Assembly: GCA_937927685.1 (NCBI GenBank)
Contig: CALBSC010000038.1
Location: 91,265 to 155,264 of the forward strand
Length of the DNA stretch: 64,000 nucleotides
Direction of reading: 5' to 3'
Source: an uncultured Burkholderiales bacterium
GTDB taxonomy: Bacteria; Pseudomonadota; Gammaproteobacteria; Burkholderiales; Burkholderiaceae_C
The translations under genes and the position numbers were made by a program. The notes under the pieces are model-generated. The model saw nothing but the letters and a program-made list of their open reading frames with translations, was not told the origin of the DNA and did not search any database. This document shows, in pieces, positions 16,893 to 25,800 of the stretch (position 1 is its first letter; each line of letters begins with the position of its first letter).

Positions 16893-17861
16893 ATGAGACA
16901 ACTCTCTGTTCTGTTTGTAGCGCTCATTGGCTTGGCCAGTTCGGGATGTTTTGCGCAAGACCGTTACCCCAACAAACCCATTCGGCTCGTGATCGGCTTC
17001 TCGCCCGGCGGTGCAGCCGACTATGTCGCGCGCTCCATGAGCGATGCGCTCGGCAAGGCGCTGGGGCAGCCTGTGGTGGTGGACAACAAACCGGGCAATG
17101 GTTCCAGCCTGGCCGCCGATATCGTGGCCAAGGCAGCGCCGGATGGCTACACCGTGCTCATTGCCAGTCCCAGCAGCATCTCGGTCAATCCAGCCCTGAA
17201 CCCCCGGGTGTCGGCCAAGCCGGGCGACCTGGCGCCTGTCACGAAAATCACCACCTCGCCCCTGGTGCTGGCGGTCAATCCCACGACAGGCATTCAGTCC
17301 GTGCAGGACCTGGCCGCCCTGGCAAGCCGGGAACCGGGCAAGCTCAACTACGCCTCGTCCGGGAATGGTTCGGCGCCCCACCTGGGTGCCGCGCTGTTCA
17401 CCAAGCTCACCGGCACGCACATGACGCACATTCCCTACAAGGGAGGCTCCCTGGCTTTGCAATCCCTGATGGCCGGGGACACGCAAGTCACGTTTGGCAC
17501 TGCGCCTTCGGTGCTGCCACATGCCGCGGGTGGGCGCGTGCGCGTACTGGCGGTCAGCACCCGCGAGCGCTCAGCGCTGATGCCGGACCTGCCTGGCATG
17601 CGAGAGGCCGGGCTGCCGGACTACCACCTGGAATTTTGGTACGGGATCTTTGTCCCCACAGGAACCCCTTCGCCCGTGATTCGCAAGTTGTTTGATGCCG
17701 CCGTCCTGGTGATGCAGCAGCCCGCCGTCAAAGCCGCATTGGCGCGGGAAGGGACCGAGGTAGCGCTGTCCGCCTCTCCCGAGGCATTTGAACGCTTCCT
17801 GGTCGAGGATGGGAAATTCTGGGTGAATCTGGTTCGGTCCGCCAAGGTGGCGGTGGACTGA
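16893..17861 (+). CDS. Bug/TctC-family periplasmic binding protein 8
   Basis: 322 residues from ATG 16893 (MRQLSVLFVALIGLASSGCFAQDRYPNKP). The signal sequence contains SSGC, so it may be a lipoprotein or cleaved at CFAQ. An in-frame TTG at 16872 is less likely. Core: VIGFSPGGAADYVARSM, VVDNKPGNGSSLAADIVAK, SSGNGSAPHLGAALF, IPYKGGSLALQSLM. It is separated from the hydrolase upstream by 118 bases in which I see no gene, and converges with the kinase gene at 17910. Confidence 0.91.
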   Translation: MRQLSVLFVALIGLASSGCFAQDRYPNKPIRLVIGFSPGGAADYVARSMSDALGKALGQPVVVDNKPGNGSSLAADIVAKAAPDGYTVLIASPSSISVNPALNPRVSAKPGDLAPVTKITTSPLVLAVNPTTGIQSVQDLAALASREPGKLNYASSGNGSAPHLGAALFTKLTGTHMTHIPYKGGSLALQSLMAGDTQVTFGTAPSVLPHAAGGRVRVLAVSTRERSALMPDLPGMREAGLPDYHLEFWYGIFVPTGTPSPVIRKLFDAAVLVMQQPAVKAALAREGTEVALSASPEAFERFLVEDGKFWVNLVRSAKVAVD

Positions 17862-17909
17862 TACAGGCCACACCACGTGCCCGCCGCACGCGGCAGCCAA
17901 GTCCCTGCT

Positions 17910-18893
17910 TCACCAGGCCAGCGACAGATCCCGCAAACTCTCAGGTGAGCGCAACACGCGCGGGATCGCAAATGCTCTGACGCGATCCCGGTCCTGTTCG
18001 GCGGTGATGTATTCGACCGGCGATTTGCCGTCCACCCGCGCCAGCATCAAGGCAGGCAGGAGCTGGGCGCAACGCAGTTCCAGTTCTTCACGTGGCTCAA
18101 AGCTCACCGACTCGAAGTAAGCCGTCACCCAGGCCTCAAAGGCCCGTTGCAATTCGGCCCGACGATGAGGCACGGCCACGCATTTCAAGAGCAAGTGGTT
18201 GAGACAAAACGCCACATCAAAGGCCGGGTCGCCATACCAGGCACATTCCGCATCCAGCAGCACGGGGCCAAGTGGCCCGACCAGAATGTTTTTGGGGCTG
18301 ACATCGCCGTGCACCAAGGCGGTTCGGTGATGCGCTGTTTGGTGGACCAGCGCGAGCAGGTGTGATGCCAGTTCAGGATGTCGCTGAGCCGTGGCCACCA
18401 GATACGGCTCCAGGCGCAAGGCATGAAAGTTGACTCCTGTGTCAAAGCGCTGGGCCAGGTCGGACCTGTGGGCGCTGGCCTGGTGCAATTGACCCACCAC
18501 GCGGCCGACCTCGCCTGCCAGCCGAGCGTCCACCTCGCCGGCCATCAGTTGCTGCTTCCAGACCGGGTGCGATGCGGGGTCCAGGTACCCCATGGCAAAC
18601 ATGCCGATGGATTCGTCGTGCGCCAAGGGTTGGGGCACCGCCTGAGGCAGCACTCCCACGGCAAACTGTATCCAGGCCCATTCATAGGCATTGCGCGATA
18701 CCGGGGCTTGCCAGTCGGCAGCCACCTTCAACCTGGCCAGGGCGCGTTTGACGCACAGGCTGCGCCCATCCGCCACGTCCACGCGCCAGATATCGGAGGA
18801 CACCCCCCCGGTCAGCGGCGTCAGTTGCCGGGACACATCCTGTTTGACCAGGCCCGCCCTGTCCAGGAAGGCATCCAGTTCAGGCAGGCTCAT
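17910..18893 (-). CDS. APH-family phosphotransferase (small-molecule kinase)
   Basis: 327 residues. It has the aminoglycoside/choline-kinase-like fold: PLTGGVSSDIWRV glycine-rich strand with a Lys in LCVKRAL, Brenner motif ALVHGDVSPKNIL (catalytic Asp and metal Asn), and LLDAECAWYGDPAFD with the metal Asp. All catalytic residues are present, so it should be active. Its ATG overlaps the stop of the enolase paralogue as ATGA, so the two are translationally coupled. This suggests it phosphorylates a hydroxylated substrate used or made by that enolase-like protein (glycerate-like acids are one option); antibiotic resistance is unlikely from context. Confidence 0.87.
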   Translation of the reverse strand: MSLPELDAFLDRAGLVKQDVSRQLTPLTGGVSSDIWRVDVADGRSLCVKRALARLKVAADWQAPVSRNAYEWAWIQFAVGVLPQAVPQPLAHDESIGMFAMGYLDPASHPVWKQQLMAGEVDARLAGEVGRVVGQLHQASAHRSDLAQRFDTGVNFHALRLEPYLVATAQRHPELASHLLALVHQTAHHRTALVHGDVSPKNILVGPLGPVLLDAECAWYGDPAFDVAFCLNHLLLKCVAVPHRRAELQRAFEAWVTAYFESVSFEPREELELRCAQLLPALMLARVDGKSPVEYITAEQDRDRVRAFAIPRVLRSPESLRDLSLAW

Positions 18894-20182
18894 GCCTGAC
18901 CCGTGAGCGCCGACAAGCCGGCGTATGGTGCGCCACAGGCCTCCTCGATGCGCAACAGCTGGTTGTATTTGGCGACTGTGCTGGAGGTGCGCAACGAACC
19001 GATCTTGATCTGTCCCGCTCCCGTGCCCACGGCCAGGTCAGCCATGAAGGCGTCTTCCGTCTCGCCAGAGCGAGCCGACACAATCGTGGCATAGCCGGCG
19101 GCCTTGGCTTGCGCGATGAGTGCAATCGTGCCTGACAAGGTGCCGTTCTGATTGGCTTTGACCAGCACGCCATTGGCCACGTGCGCGCGAACACCCTGCG
19201 CCAAACGGTCCGGATGGGTCGTGAACAGGTCATCACCCACCAACTGCACCTGACGGCCCACACGGCGCGTCAGTTCAGCCCAGGCTGGCCAATCCTCTTC
19301 CCCCAAACCATCCTCGATCGATACCACGGGGTAATGGTGCACCCAGTCGGCCAGCATCTCGATCATGTCGGCGGAGGTGGCGTGCCGGCCTTCCCGCCGC
19401 AGCGCGTACCCGCCCAGCGGGTCTTGCAGCGACGTGGCCGCCACATCGATGGCAATCACGATGTCCTCGGCCGGCTTGAGGCCCGCACGTTCGATGATTC
19501 GCATCATCATGTCCAGGGCATCGCGTCCGCTGGCCAGTCCGGGACTGATGCCGCCTTCGTCGGCGAGCAAGGTGGGCAGTCCGCGCGCCTGCGCTTCCTC
19601 TGTGGCTGCATTGCGCACTCGCGACAGCAGGTGAATGGCTTGCGCCACCGAACTGGCACGCACCGGCATGGCCAGAAAGTCCTGGACATCCATGCCCCGG
19701 CCCGCATGCAGCCCCCCGCTGAGGATGTTCACCATCGGCACGGGCATGCATAGCGCAGGATGTCCCGCAATGGACTGCACACGCTCAAACAGGGACTGTC
19801 CCAGTGCTGCGGCGCTGGCTCGCGCAGCGGCAATCGACACCGCCAGAATCGCATTGGCGCCCAGGCGCGACAACTGTGGTGTGCCGTCCAGGCTGATCAG
19901 CGTGTGGTCCAACGCGAACTGATCCATTGCGTCCTGCCCCTTCAAGGCATTCGCCATCACGCCGTTGACGTGGCCGACCGCCTGCAGCACGGACAATCCA
20001 GCGTAGAGGTTCGGGTCACCATCCCGAAGTTCGTGAGCCTCCGCGCTGCCCGTGGAGGCCCCCGAAGGAACCGACGCGCGACCCAGTTGCCCGCCCGTCA
20101 GGATGACATCCGCCTCGACCGTCGGTCTTCCCCGAGAGTCCAGGATTTGCCGGGCGCGGACGCTTTCAATAACCAGTGTCAT
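18890..20182 (-). CDS. Enolase (phosphopyruvate hydratase) family paralogue with altered active site
   Basis: 430 residues, full enolase length, aligning with E. coli enolase at an offset of +1. Kept: SGASTG loop, His 159, Glu 209, metal ligands Asp 246, Glu 290 (SIEDG) and Asp 317 (VGDDLF), Lys 342 (catalytic base) and Lys 393. Changed: the conserved SHRSGETED is SARSGETED, so His becomes Ala 370; the QEF glutamate is Asp 168; NQIG is NQNG; and HADNN is HAGRG. This pattern suggests a related 2-phospho-acid substrate or weakened glycolytic activity. It is coupled to the kinase gene and divergent from the hybrid histidine kinase. A glycolytic eno would normally sit beside pyrG. Confidence 0.88.
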   Translation of the reverse strand: MTLVIESVRARQILDSRGRPTVEADVILTGGQLGRASVPSGASTGSAEAHELRDGDPNLYAGLSVLQAVGHVNGVMANALKGQDAMDQFALDHTLISLDGTPQLSRLGANAILAVSIAAARASAAALGQSLFERVQSIAGHPALCMPVPMVNILSGGLHAGRGMDVQDFLAMPVRASSVAQAIHLLSRVRNAATEEAQARGLPTLLADEGGISPGLASGRDALDMMMRIIERAGLKPAEDIVIAIDVAATSLQDPLGGYALRREGRHATSADMIEMLADWVHHYPVVSIEDGLGEEDWPAWAELTRRVGRQVQLVGDDLFTTHPDRLAQGVRAHVANGVLVKANQNGTLSGTIALIAQAKAAGYATIVSARSGETEDAFMADLAVGTGAGQIKIGSLRTSSTVAKYNQLLRIEEACGAPYAGLSALTGQA

Positions 20183-20313
20183 GGTGTGTGGTGGATAGGG
20201 ATGATCAAAGCTCCCCTGCGTCTGGCGGTGAAGTTTGTCCCAACAACGAATTCAACGACACAATAGGCAGGCAGCCAGCGGCTTCATTGAATACCATTTT
20301 GCATCATCCCGCC

Positions 20314-22092
20314 ATGTCCACCGTGAACGCCCTCCCCCGCATGACCGACATTGACCCCAACGAACTGAACCTTCAGCGCGAAAAATCGGCGCACATTGTC
20401 AAAGCCGCACGCTCAGCCACACTGGCCAACGTCCTGGCTCCGTTGTTGTGCATTCCCATGTACCAGGACGAGGTTCAGATGTCGAACCTGGTGCTTTGGC
20501 TGATTTACATGTTCATCGCCGTTGGCGTGCGCACCTGGATCGTCTACTCGCAAGCCAACGACTCCACCGCCATTGTTGACCCCCAGCGAGACCTCCGCCG
20601 CATGACGTTTGCCGTGGGCATCGTGGGGCTGGGATGGGGACTGGGCTGGCCCCTGATGGCACCGGAACTGTCCCTGGTCAACCGCATGATTTATGTGTAC
20701 ATGACCACGGCCGCCATGATTTCCAGCATGTTTGCCTACAGCGTGAACCGTCAGACGTTTTATGCATTCACCCTGCCCATCATGATCCCGGCCCTGAGCA
20801 CGTCGCTGTGGCCCTCCCACATTTTCCCCTGGCCCTTCTCGGTGGGTCTGGCCGCCTTGTATCTGGTGGTGTTGGGCATCGCCAAGAATTTTTCGAAGGT
20901 TTTCGAAGATTCGATCCGTCTTCGATTCCGTAACGAAAGTCTGTACGAGGAACTGGCCAGGGAACGTGACCAGTCAGTCGCGGCCAACGTGGCGAAATCC
21001 AAGTTCATCGCCCTGGCCAGCCATGATTTGCGTCAACCGTTGCATGCCGTCAACATCAACCTGGAACTCTTCAATGTCACGCAACTCAACCCCCAACAAA
21101 GCCGGTTGTTGCAGCGTATCAAAAGCAGCATTGCCGCTCTCAATGCCATGTTTGACGGCTTGTTGAACATGAGCAAGCTGGATGCCTACATGACCAAGGA
21201 GGTTCAGCAGGACTTCCTGCTGCGCGATTTGGCGGAGTCCGTGCGGGAGATCGTTCAGCCCAAGGCCGACAACCAGGGGTTGGAGTTGTCCATTGAAGCC
21301 CCGCCCATGGTGGTACGAGGCGACAGGCTGCTGTTGCAACAGATCCTGCTGAACCTGGCGCTCAATGCCGTGCAATACACCGAGCGTGGCAGAGTCGCCA
21401 TCGAGTTTTATGCCCAGGCCGATCAGCTGGCATTTCGGGTAATCGACTCTGGCGTGGGCATTTCCCTTGAAGACCAGCAGAACATTTTCAACGAGTTCTA
21501 CCGATCTGACCGCACGCGCGGCGCGCACGATGGCCTGGGACTCGGCCTGACCATTGTGAAAAGGCTGTGCAACCTCATCCTTGCCCAAGTCGATGTCCAA
21601 TCAATTCCCGGCGAAGGATCGGTGTTCACCATCAGCACGCGGTGTCCTATCTCACCGGTGCTGAACGAATCCAGTTCTGTCTCCACACTGGCAGACCACA
21701 CTGGGGAAGACCCTGACAGCCTGCGTGGCACATGCATCGCCATCTTCGAGGATGATGAAACCATCCTCGAGGCCTACCGGCAAACCTTGTCGGCCCGGGG
21801 GATCCGAATCGTGGCGCTGTCCGAGTCGGAGCAGTCGTGGCAAGACCAGCTCGAATCCATCAACCGCATCGATTGCATCCTGAGCGACTACCACCTCAAA
21901 CACACGACCGGCGACCTGTTGATTGAGAAATTACGCGAGAACTACAACCGGGAAATTCCGGCAGTCATCGTGACCGGGGACACTTCGCCCGATCAAATCC
22001 ACGTTTTTGCTGAACTGCATGTCCGCGTCCTGCACAAACCCGTGACATTTCAGAAAATCGTGCATACGATCGAGGAAGCGATGGCGAACTGA
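20314..22092 (+). CDS. Hybrid sensor histidine kinase with C-terminal receiver domain
   Basis: 592 residues from ATG 20314; ATG 20341 is an alternative. About five membrane segments come first (for example LVLWLIYMFIAVGV, GLGWGLGWPLMA, FALYLVVL-type helices), with no large periplasmic domain. Then comes a short coiled linker, the phospho-acceptor box IALASHDLRQPLHA (His), the N box LNLALNAVQYT, VIDSGVGIS and GLGLGLTIV, then a receiver with CIAIFEDDE, ILSDYHL (phospho-Asp) and LHKPV. The cytoplasmic output partner is not adjacent. It shares a 131-base promoter region with the enolase paralogue, so it may respond to membrane or intracellular cues linked to that pathway. Confidence 0.9.
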   Translation: MSTVNALPRMTDIDPNELNLQREKSAHIVKAARSATLANVLAPLLCIPMYQDEVQMSNLVLWLIYMFIAVGVRTWIVYSQANDSTAIVDPQRDLRRMTFAVGIVGLGWGLGWPLMAPELSLVNRMIYVYMTTAAMISSMFAYSVNRQTFYAFTLPIMIPALSTSLWPSHIFPWPFSVGLAALYLVVLGIAKNFSKVFEDSIRLRFRNESLYEELARERDQSVAANVAKSKFIALASHDLRQPLHAVNINLELFNVTQLNPQQSRLLQRIKSSIAALNAMFDGLLNMSKLDAYMTKEVQQDFLLRDLAESVREIVQPKADNQGLELSIEAPPMVVRGDRLLLQQILLNLALNAVQYTERGRVAIEFYAQADQLAFRVIDSGVGISLEDQQNIFNEFYRSDRTRGAHDGLGLGLTIVKRLCNLILAQVDVQSIPGEGSVFTISTRCPISPVLNESSSVSTLADHTGEDPDSLRGTCIAIFEDDETILEAYRQTLSARGIRIVALSESEQSWQDQLESINRIDCILSDYHLKHTTGDLLIEKLRENYNREIPAVIVTGDTSPDQIHVFAELHVRVLHKPVTFQKIVHTIEEAMAN

Positions 22093-22174
22093 GTCGCGAC
22101 ATCCCCCCCCATCGATCGGGTATCCGTTGTGCAAACCCGCCACCCAGGTGCTCCATCCTCCAGACCCAACTCCC

Positions 22175-23620
22175 ATGACCCGCTCCATCACCGATCTCGA
22201 TGCCAGCGCACTCTCCGAGCGCATTCATGCCCGTGAGGTGTCTTGTGTTGAAGTGATGCAGGCCTACCTGCAGCGCATTGATCAACTCAACCCCACGTTC
22301 AACGCAATCGTCAACCGGGCTCCCCCTGAAACCCTGATGTCGCAGGCCCGCGAGTGCGATGCGGCGCTGGCTCGGGGCCAGTCGCGTGGCTGGTTGCATG
22401 GCATTCCACAAGCCATCAAGGACACAGGCAGTGCCATGGGATTCCCCAGCACCCGTGGAAGCCGTGTACTGGCCAACCACATGCCCAGCCGTGACAGCAT
22501 CATGACCGAACGCATGAAGGCTGCAGGCTGCATCGTCATCGGCAAAACCAATATCCCGGAACTTGGCCTGGGCTCGCACACCTTCAACACCTTGTTTGGT
22601 GCCACGGCCAATGCCTGGGACACCACGGTCAGCGCAGGCGGGTCCAGCGGCGGAGCGGCTGTGGCCCTGGCGCAGCGCATGTTGCCGGTGGCAGATGGCT
22701 CGGATTTCATGGGCAGCTTGCGCAACCCGGCGGGCTGGAACCATGTCTTTGGCATGCGCCCTTCTCAAGGCCGGGTTCCGTTTGATCCCGGCGCTGATGT
22801 TTGGGTTGACCAACTCAGCACCGAGGGTCCGATCGCCCGCACGGTGCGTGACCTCGCCCGTTTGCTGGCCACTCAGTCTGGCCATGACGCCAGGCAACCC
22901 TTGTCCATTCGGGACACGCTGGACGTGTCAAGTCTGCAGCATACGCCCGAGGCCTTGCAAGGCTTGCGCATTGGCTGGCTGGGTGATCTCAATGGGCATC
23001 TGGCCACGGAGCCCGGCATTCAGGATGTCTGCGAAGACGCACTGCGGTTGATGCAAGCTGCCGGCGCTGTCGTGGAGCCGACTGCACTGGGTTATGACGC
23101 GTCCACCCTGTGGGAGTGCTGGCTCGTGTGGCGCCGCGCGCTGGTGGGCCCCAAGGTGGCGGCCCTGCTGCCTCTGCCCCATGCCGCTGAATGGCTCAAG
23201 CCCGAAGCCCTGTGGGAACACGACAACTCGCTCAAGATGACTTACATGGACTTCCAGGAGGCCAGTCAACGCCGCACCCGTTTTTACCACCAGATGCTGC
23301 AACGCTTTGAAACTTGCGATGTGTTGGCGTTGCCGGCAGCGCAAGTCTGGCCCTTCCCACTCGCTGAGCGATGGCCGCAACGCATCGGAAACCGACCGAT
23401 GGACACCTACCACCGCTGGATGGAGTGCACCATCTACGCCACGCTGGCCGGACTGCCGGCGCTCAGCATGCCGGCGGGATTTCACCCACAGCGGCCCTGG
23501 CCCATGGGTATTCAGCTGATTGGCAAACCACAAGGCGACCTGGCCCTGCTCCAGGTGGCGGCCGCGTATGAGTCCATACGGGGTGAGTGGTTGTGTCAGC
23601 GGCCGGGTTCATCGGGCTGA
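22175..23620 (+). CDS. Amidase of the amidase-signature family
   Basis: 481 residues from ATG 22175 (MTRSITDLDASAL). The Ser-cisSer-Lys triad is visible: Lys in AIKDTGSAMG, cis-Ser in AGGSSGGAAVAL, nucleophile Ser in DFMGSLRNPAGW. There is no signal peptide. The SDFMGS spacing before the nucleophile differs from AtzE/AtzF in this window, so it is a separate branch, likely acting on an aryl or aliphatic amide. It converges with the amino-acid ABC operon. The 112 bases between them contain no obvious terminator. Confidence 0.88.
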   Translation: MTRSITDLDASALSERIHAREVSCVEVMQAYLQRIDQLNPTFNAIVNRAPPETLMSQARECDAALARGQSRGWLHGIPQAIKDTGSAMGFPSTRGSRVLANHMPSRDSIMTERMKAAGCIVIGKTNIPELGLGSHTFNTLFGATANAWDTTVSAGGSSGGAAVALAQRMLPVADGSDFMGSLRNPAGWNHVFGMRPSQGRVPFDPGADVWVDQLSTEGPIARTVRDLARLLATQSGHDARQPLSIRDTLDVSSLQHTPEALQGLRIGWLGDLNGHLATEPGIQDVCEDALRLMQAAGAVVEPTALGYDASTLWECWLVWRRALVGPKVAALLPLPHAAEWLKPEALWEHDNSLKMTYMDFQEASQRRTRFYHQMLQRFETCDVLALPAAQVWPFPLAERWPQRIGNRPMDTYHRWMECTIYATLAGLPALSMPAGFHPQRPWPMGIQLIGKPQGDLALLQVAAAYESIRGEWLCQRPGSSG

Positions 23621-23732
23621 TATGCATTCGGCAGCATCTGTCGTCTCACAATCGGCCTGAAAACCAGGCGGCTCAAGTCCATTCAGAGTGACCAGAATGA
23701 CGGTGCCGCGAGCTCCTCAGGGGATCACGAAG

Positions 23733-24485
23733 TCATTGCAGCGCGGACAAGAACTGTTTCAACTCCGATGTCTGCGGATGCTCGAACAGCGCTTGCGGGG
23801 AACCTTGTTCGTGAACTTTTCCCTCGTGCATGAAGATAAGGCGATCACTCACCTTTCGCGCAAACTGCATCTCGTGCGTCACCATGAGCAAGGTCATCCC
23901 GTCTCGCGCCAGCGACTCGACCACGCTCAACACCTCACCCACCAACTCAGGGTCCAAGGCAGAGGTGATTTCATCGCACAGCAGAATGCTGGGGGACATG
24001 GCCAAGGCCCGGGCAATGGCCACACGCTGCTGTTGACCGCCGGACAGCTGATCGGGATAGGCGTTGAATTTGTCTGCCAGCCCCACTCGCGCCAGTAACT
24101 GATACACGGATTCTTGCAGTTGCGAATCTGGAATTTTTTTGACCAGCCGCGGGGCTAGCATGATGTTCTGCCCCACACTCAGGTGAGGAAACAGATTGAA
24201 GGATTGAAAAATCATGCCGACCTGCTGCCGCAGCGCCCGCATGGCTAGAGGGTCATCGTGCAGCAAGGGCTCACCCTGAACCATCAGTCGGCCCTGCTGG
24301 AATGACTCCAGACCATTGACACATCGCAGCAAGGTGCTCTTACCCGATCCGCTTTTGCCAATGATGGCCACCACCTCGCCTGACTTGATCTGCAGATCAA
24401 TACCCTTGAGCACTTCATTGGCCCCGTAGGATTTGTGTAACCCTTGAATATCGATGGCGGTGGCGAGATCAGGAGCGCTGGACAT
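23733..24485 (-). CDS. Polar amino-acid ABC transporter ATP-binding protein
   Basis: 250 residues. ATG 24485 is used because the longer frame begins with TTG. Walker A is GKSGSGKST, the signature LSGGQQQR, Walker B ILLCDEITSALD, and the switch His is in VTHEMQFAR. It belongs to the GlnQ/HisP group energising uptake of polar amino acids across the inner membrane. It is the last gene of the leftward binding protein-permease-permease-ATPase operon and overlaps the preceding permease by 17 bases. Confidence 0.93.
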   Translation of the reverse strand: MSSAPDLATAIDIQGLHKSYGANEVLKGIDLQIKSGEVVAIIGKSGSGKSTLLRCVNGLESFQQGRLMVQGEPLLHDDPLAMRALRQQVGMIFQSFNLFPHLSVGQNIMLAPRLVKKIPDSQLQESVYQLLARVGLADKFNAYPDQLSGGQQQRVAIARALAMSPSILLCDEITSALDPELVGEVLSVVESLARDGMTLLMVTHEMQFARKVSDRLIFMHEGKVHEQGSPQALFEHPQTSELKQFLSALQ

Positions 24486-25122
24486 GGATTTTGCTTTCAA
24501 GAGTCCGGGCGTACAGACTGATCGGATAGCAGATCAGGAAGTACAACAGCCCCACACAGGTGTAAACCACAAAGGGCTTGAAGGTGGCGTTGGTGATCAT
24601 GGTGCCGGCCTTGGTCAGTTCAACGAAGCCGATCACCGATGCCAGTGCAGTGCCCTTCACCACTTGCACCAGAAACCCCACAGTGGGAGCAATGGCTATG
24701 CGGGCTGCTTGTGGAAAGATGACGTAGCGCAGTTGCTCCCCTAGGTTGAGCGCAAGGCTTTGGGCAGCCTCCCATTGCCCCTTGGGAATGGCTTTGACAC
24801 ATCCATACCAGATTTCAGTGAGAAACGCACTGCTGTAAAGCGTGAGGGAAATGGCCGCAGCGGTCCAGGCCGAGGTGTCAAACTGGAACAAGGCCAAACC
24901 GAAATACGTCAGGAACAACTGCATCAGCAACGGTGTGCCCTGGAAAATTTGCACATAGGCCGATACGGCATGGTGCACAGGGGTCCATCGTGCGGATCGA
25001 GCCACCAACAGCAGAAGTCCCACTGCACCACCGCCGACAAAGGCAATCAGGGACAGCACCACCGTCCAGCGTGCTGCCAGCAAGAGATTTCGCATGATGT
25101 CCCATAGCGAAAAATCAACCAT
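24469..25122 (-). CDS. Polar amino-acid ABC transporter permease (second)
   Basis: 217 residues from ATG 25122 (MVDFSLWDIMRNLL); the longer frame would begin with TTG. About five transmembrane helices are visible, among them LSLIAFVGGGAVGLLLLV and the C-terminal YTCVGLLYFLICYPISLYA. The EAA-type loop that contacts the ATPase is EAAQSLALNLGEQLRYVIFPQAARIAIAP. It overlaps the other permease by 8 bases. It forms a heterodimer with the next gene's product in the GltK/GltJ style. Confidence 0.92.
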   Translation of the reverse strand: MVDFSLWDIMRNLLLAARWTVVLSLIAFVGGGAVGLLLLVARSARWTPVHHAVSAYVQIFQGTPLLMQLFLTYFGLALFQFDTSAWTAAAISLTLYSSAFLTEIWYGCVKAIPKGQWEAAQSLALNLGEQLRYVIFPQAARIAIAPTVGFLVQVVKGTALASVIGFVELTKAGTMITNATFKPFVVYTCVGLLYFLICYPISLYARTLESKIHVQRS

Positions 25123-25786
25123 GGCGTCGTCCAAACAGAAACCGTGAACCCATCCAATTCAGGGCAGTTCGCAATGAAATGGCCAGCAACAGGTAAAGCA
25201 GTGTGGAAACGATAAACGATTCAAAAGCCCTGAAATTCCGGCTTTGGATCAGGTTGGCCGCGTAACTGAGTTCTTCAGTGGAAATTTGGCCACAGACCGC
25301 AGAGCCCAACATGACAATGATGATCTGACTCACCAATGCAGGCCACACCCGTTGTAGCGCGGGTGGCAGCACCACATGGATGAATATTTGCAGCCTGGTG
25401 AGAGCCAAGCCTATACCCGCTTCGATTTGCCCCTTGGGTGTGGACTGAATGCCTGCACGAACAATCTCCGCTGAATAGGCCCCCAGGTTGATCACCATGG
25501 CGATCACCGAAGCCCATTCAGGCGACAGACGCACACCGGCGGCAGGCAATCCGAAAAAAATGAAAAAGAGCTGAACAATGAACGGTGTGTTGCGAATCAG
25601 TTCGACATAGGCCCCCACCAGGACCTTCATCACCACGGGCCCCTGGGTACGCGTCCAGGCACATCCGATCCCCACCAGCACCCCCAGCACCGACGAGACA
25701 AGGGTCAAGGCAACCGTCCACATCACCCCGATCAGCAGCAAGGGCCATTGCGTCAGAACGGCGATGAAATCGAGTTCAACCCGCAT
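25115..25786 (-). CDS. Polar amino-acid ABC transporter permease (first)
   Basis: 223 residues. Helices include WPLLLIGVMWTVALTLV and LGAYSAEIVRAGIQS. The ATPase-contact loop is EAGIGLALTRLQIFIHVVLPPALQRVWPALVSQ. It starts 14 bases after the binding-protein stop. The ELIRNTPFIVQLFFIFFG stretch is typical of HisM/GlnP-type permeases. With its partner it forms the membrane channel of the importer. Confidence 0.92.
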   Translation of the reverse strand: MRVELDFIAVLTQWPLLLIGVMWTVALTLVSSVLGVLVGIGCAWTRTQGPVVMKVLVGAYVELIRNTPFIVQLFFIFFGLPAAGVRLSPEWASVIAMVINLGAYSAEIVRAGIQSTPKGQIEAGIGLALTRLQIFIHVVLPPALQRVWPALVSQIIIVMLGSAVCGQISTEELSYAANLIQSRNFRAFESFIVSTLLYLLLAISLRTALNWMGSRFLFGRRHG

Positions 25787-25800
25787 CCAAGATGCCCCAC

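Noticed and set aside
17910..18893. Aminoglycoside resistance gene
   Set aside because: Only the general APH fold is shared; it is translationally coupled to a metabolic gene and there is no mobile element.
18890..20182. Plain glycolytic enolase
   Set aside because: Conserved His and Glu positions are changed, and the context is a coupled kinase rather than the usual housekeeping neighbours; kept as a divergent paralogue.
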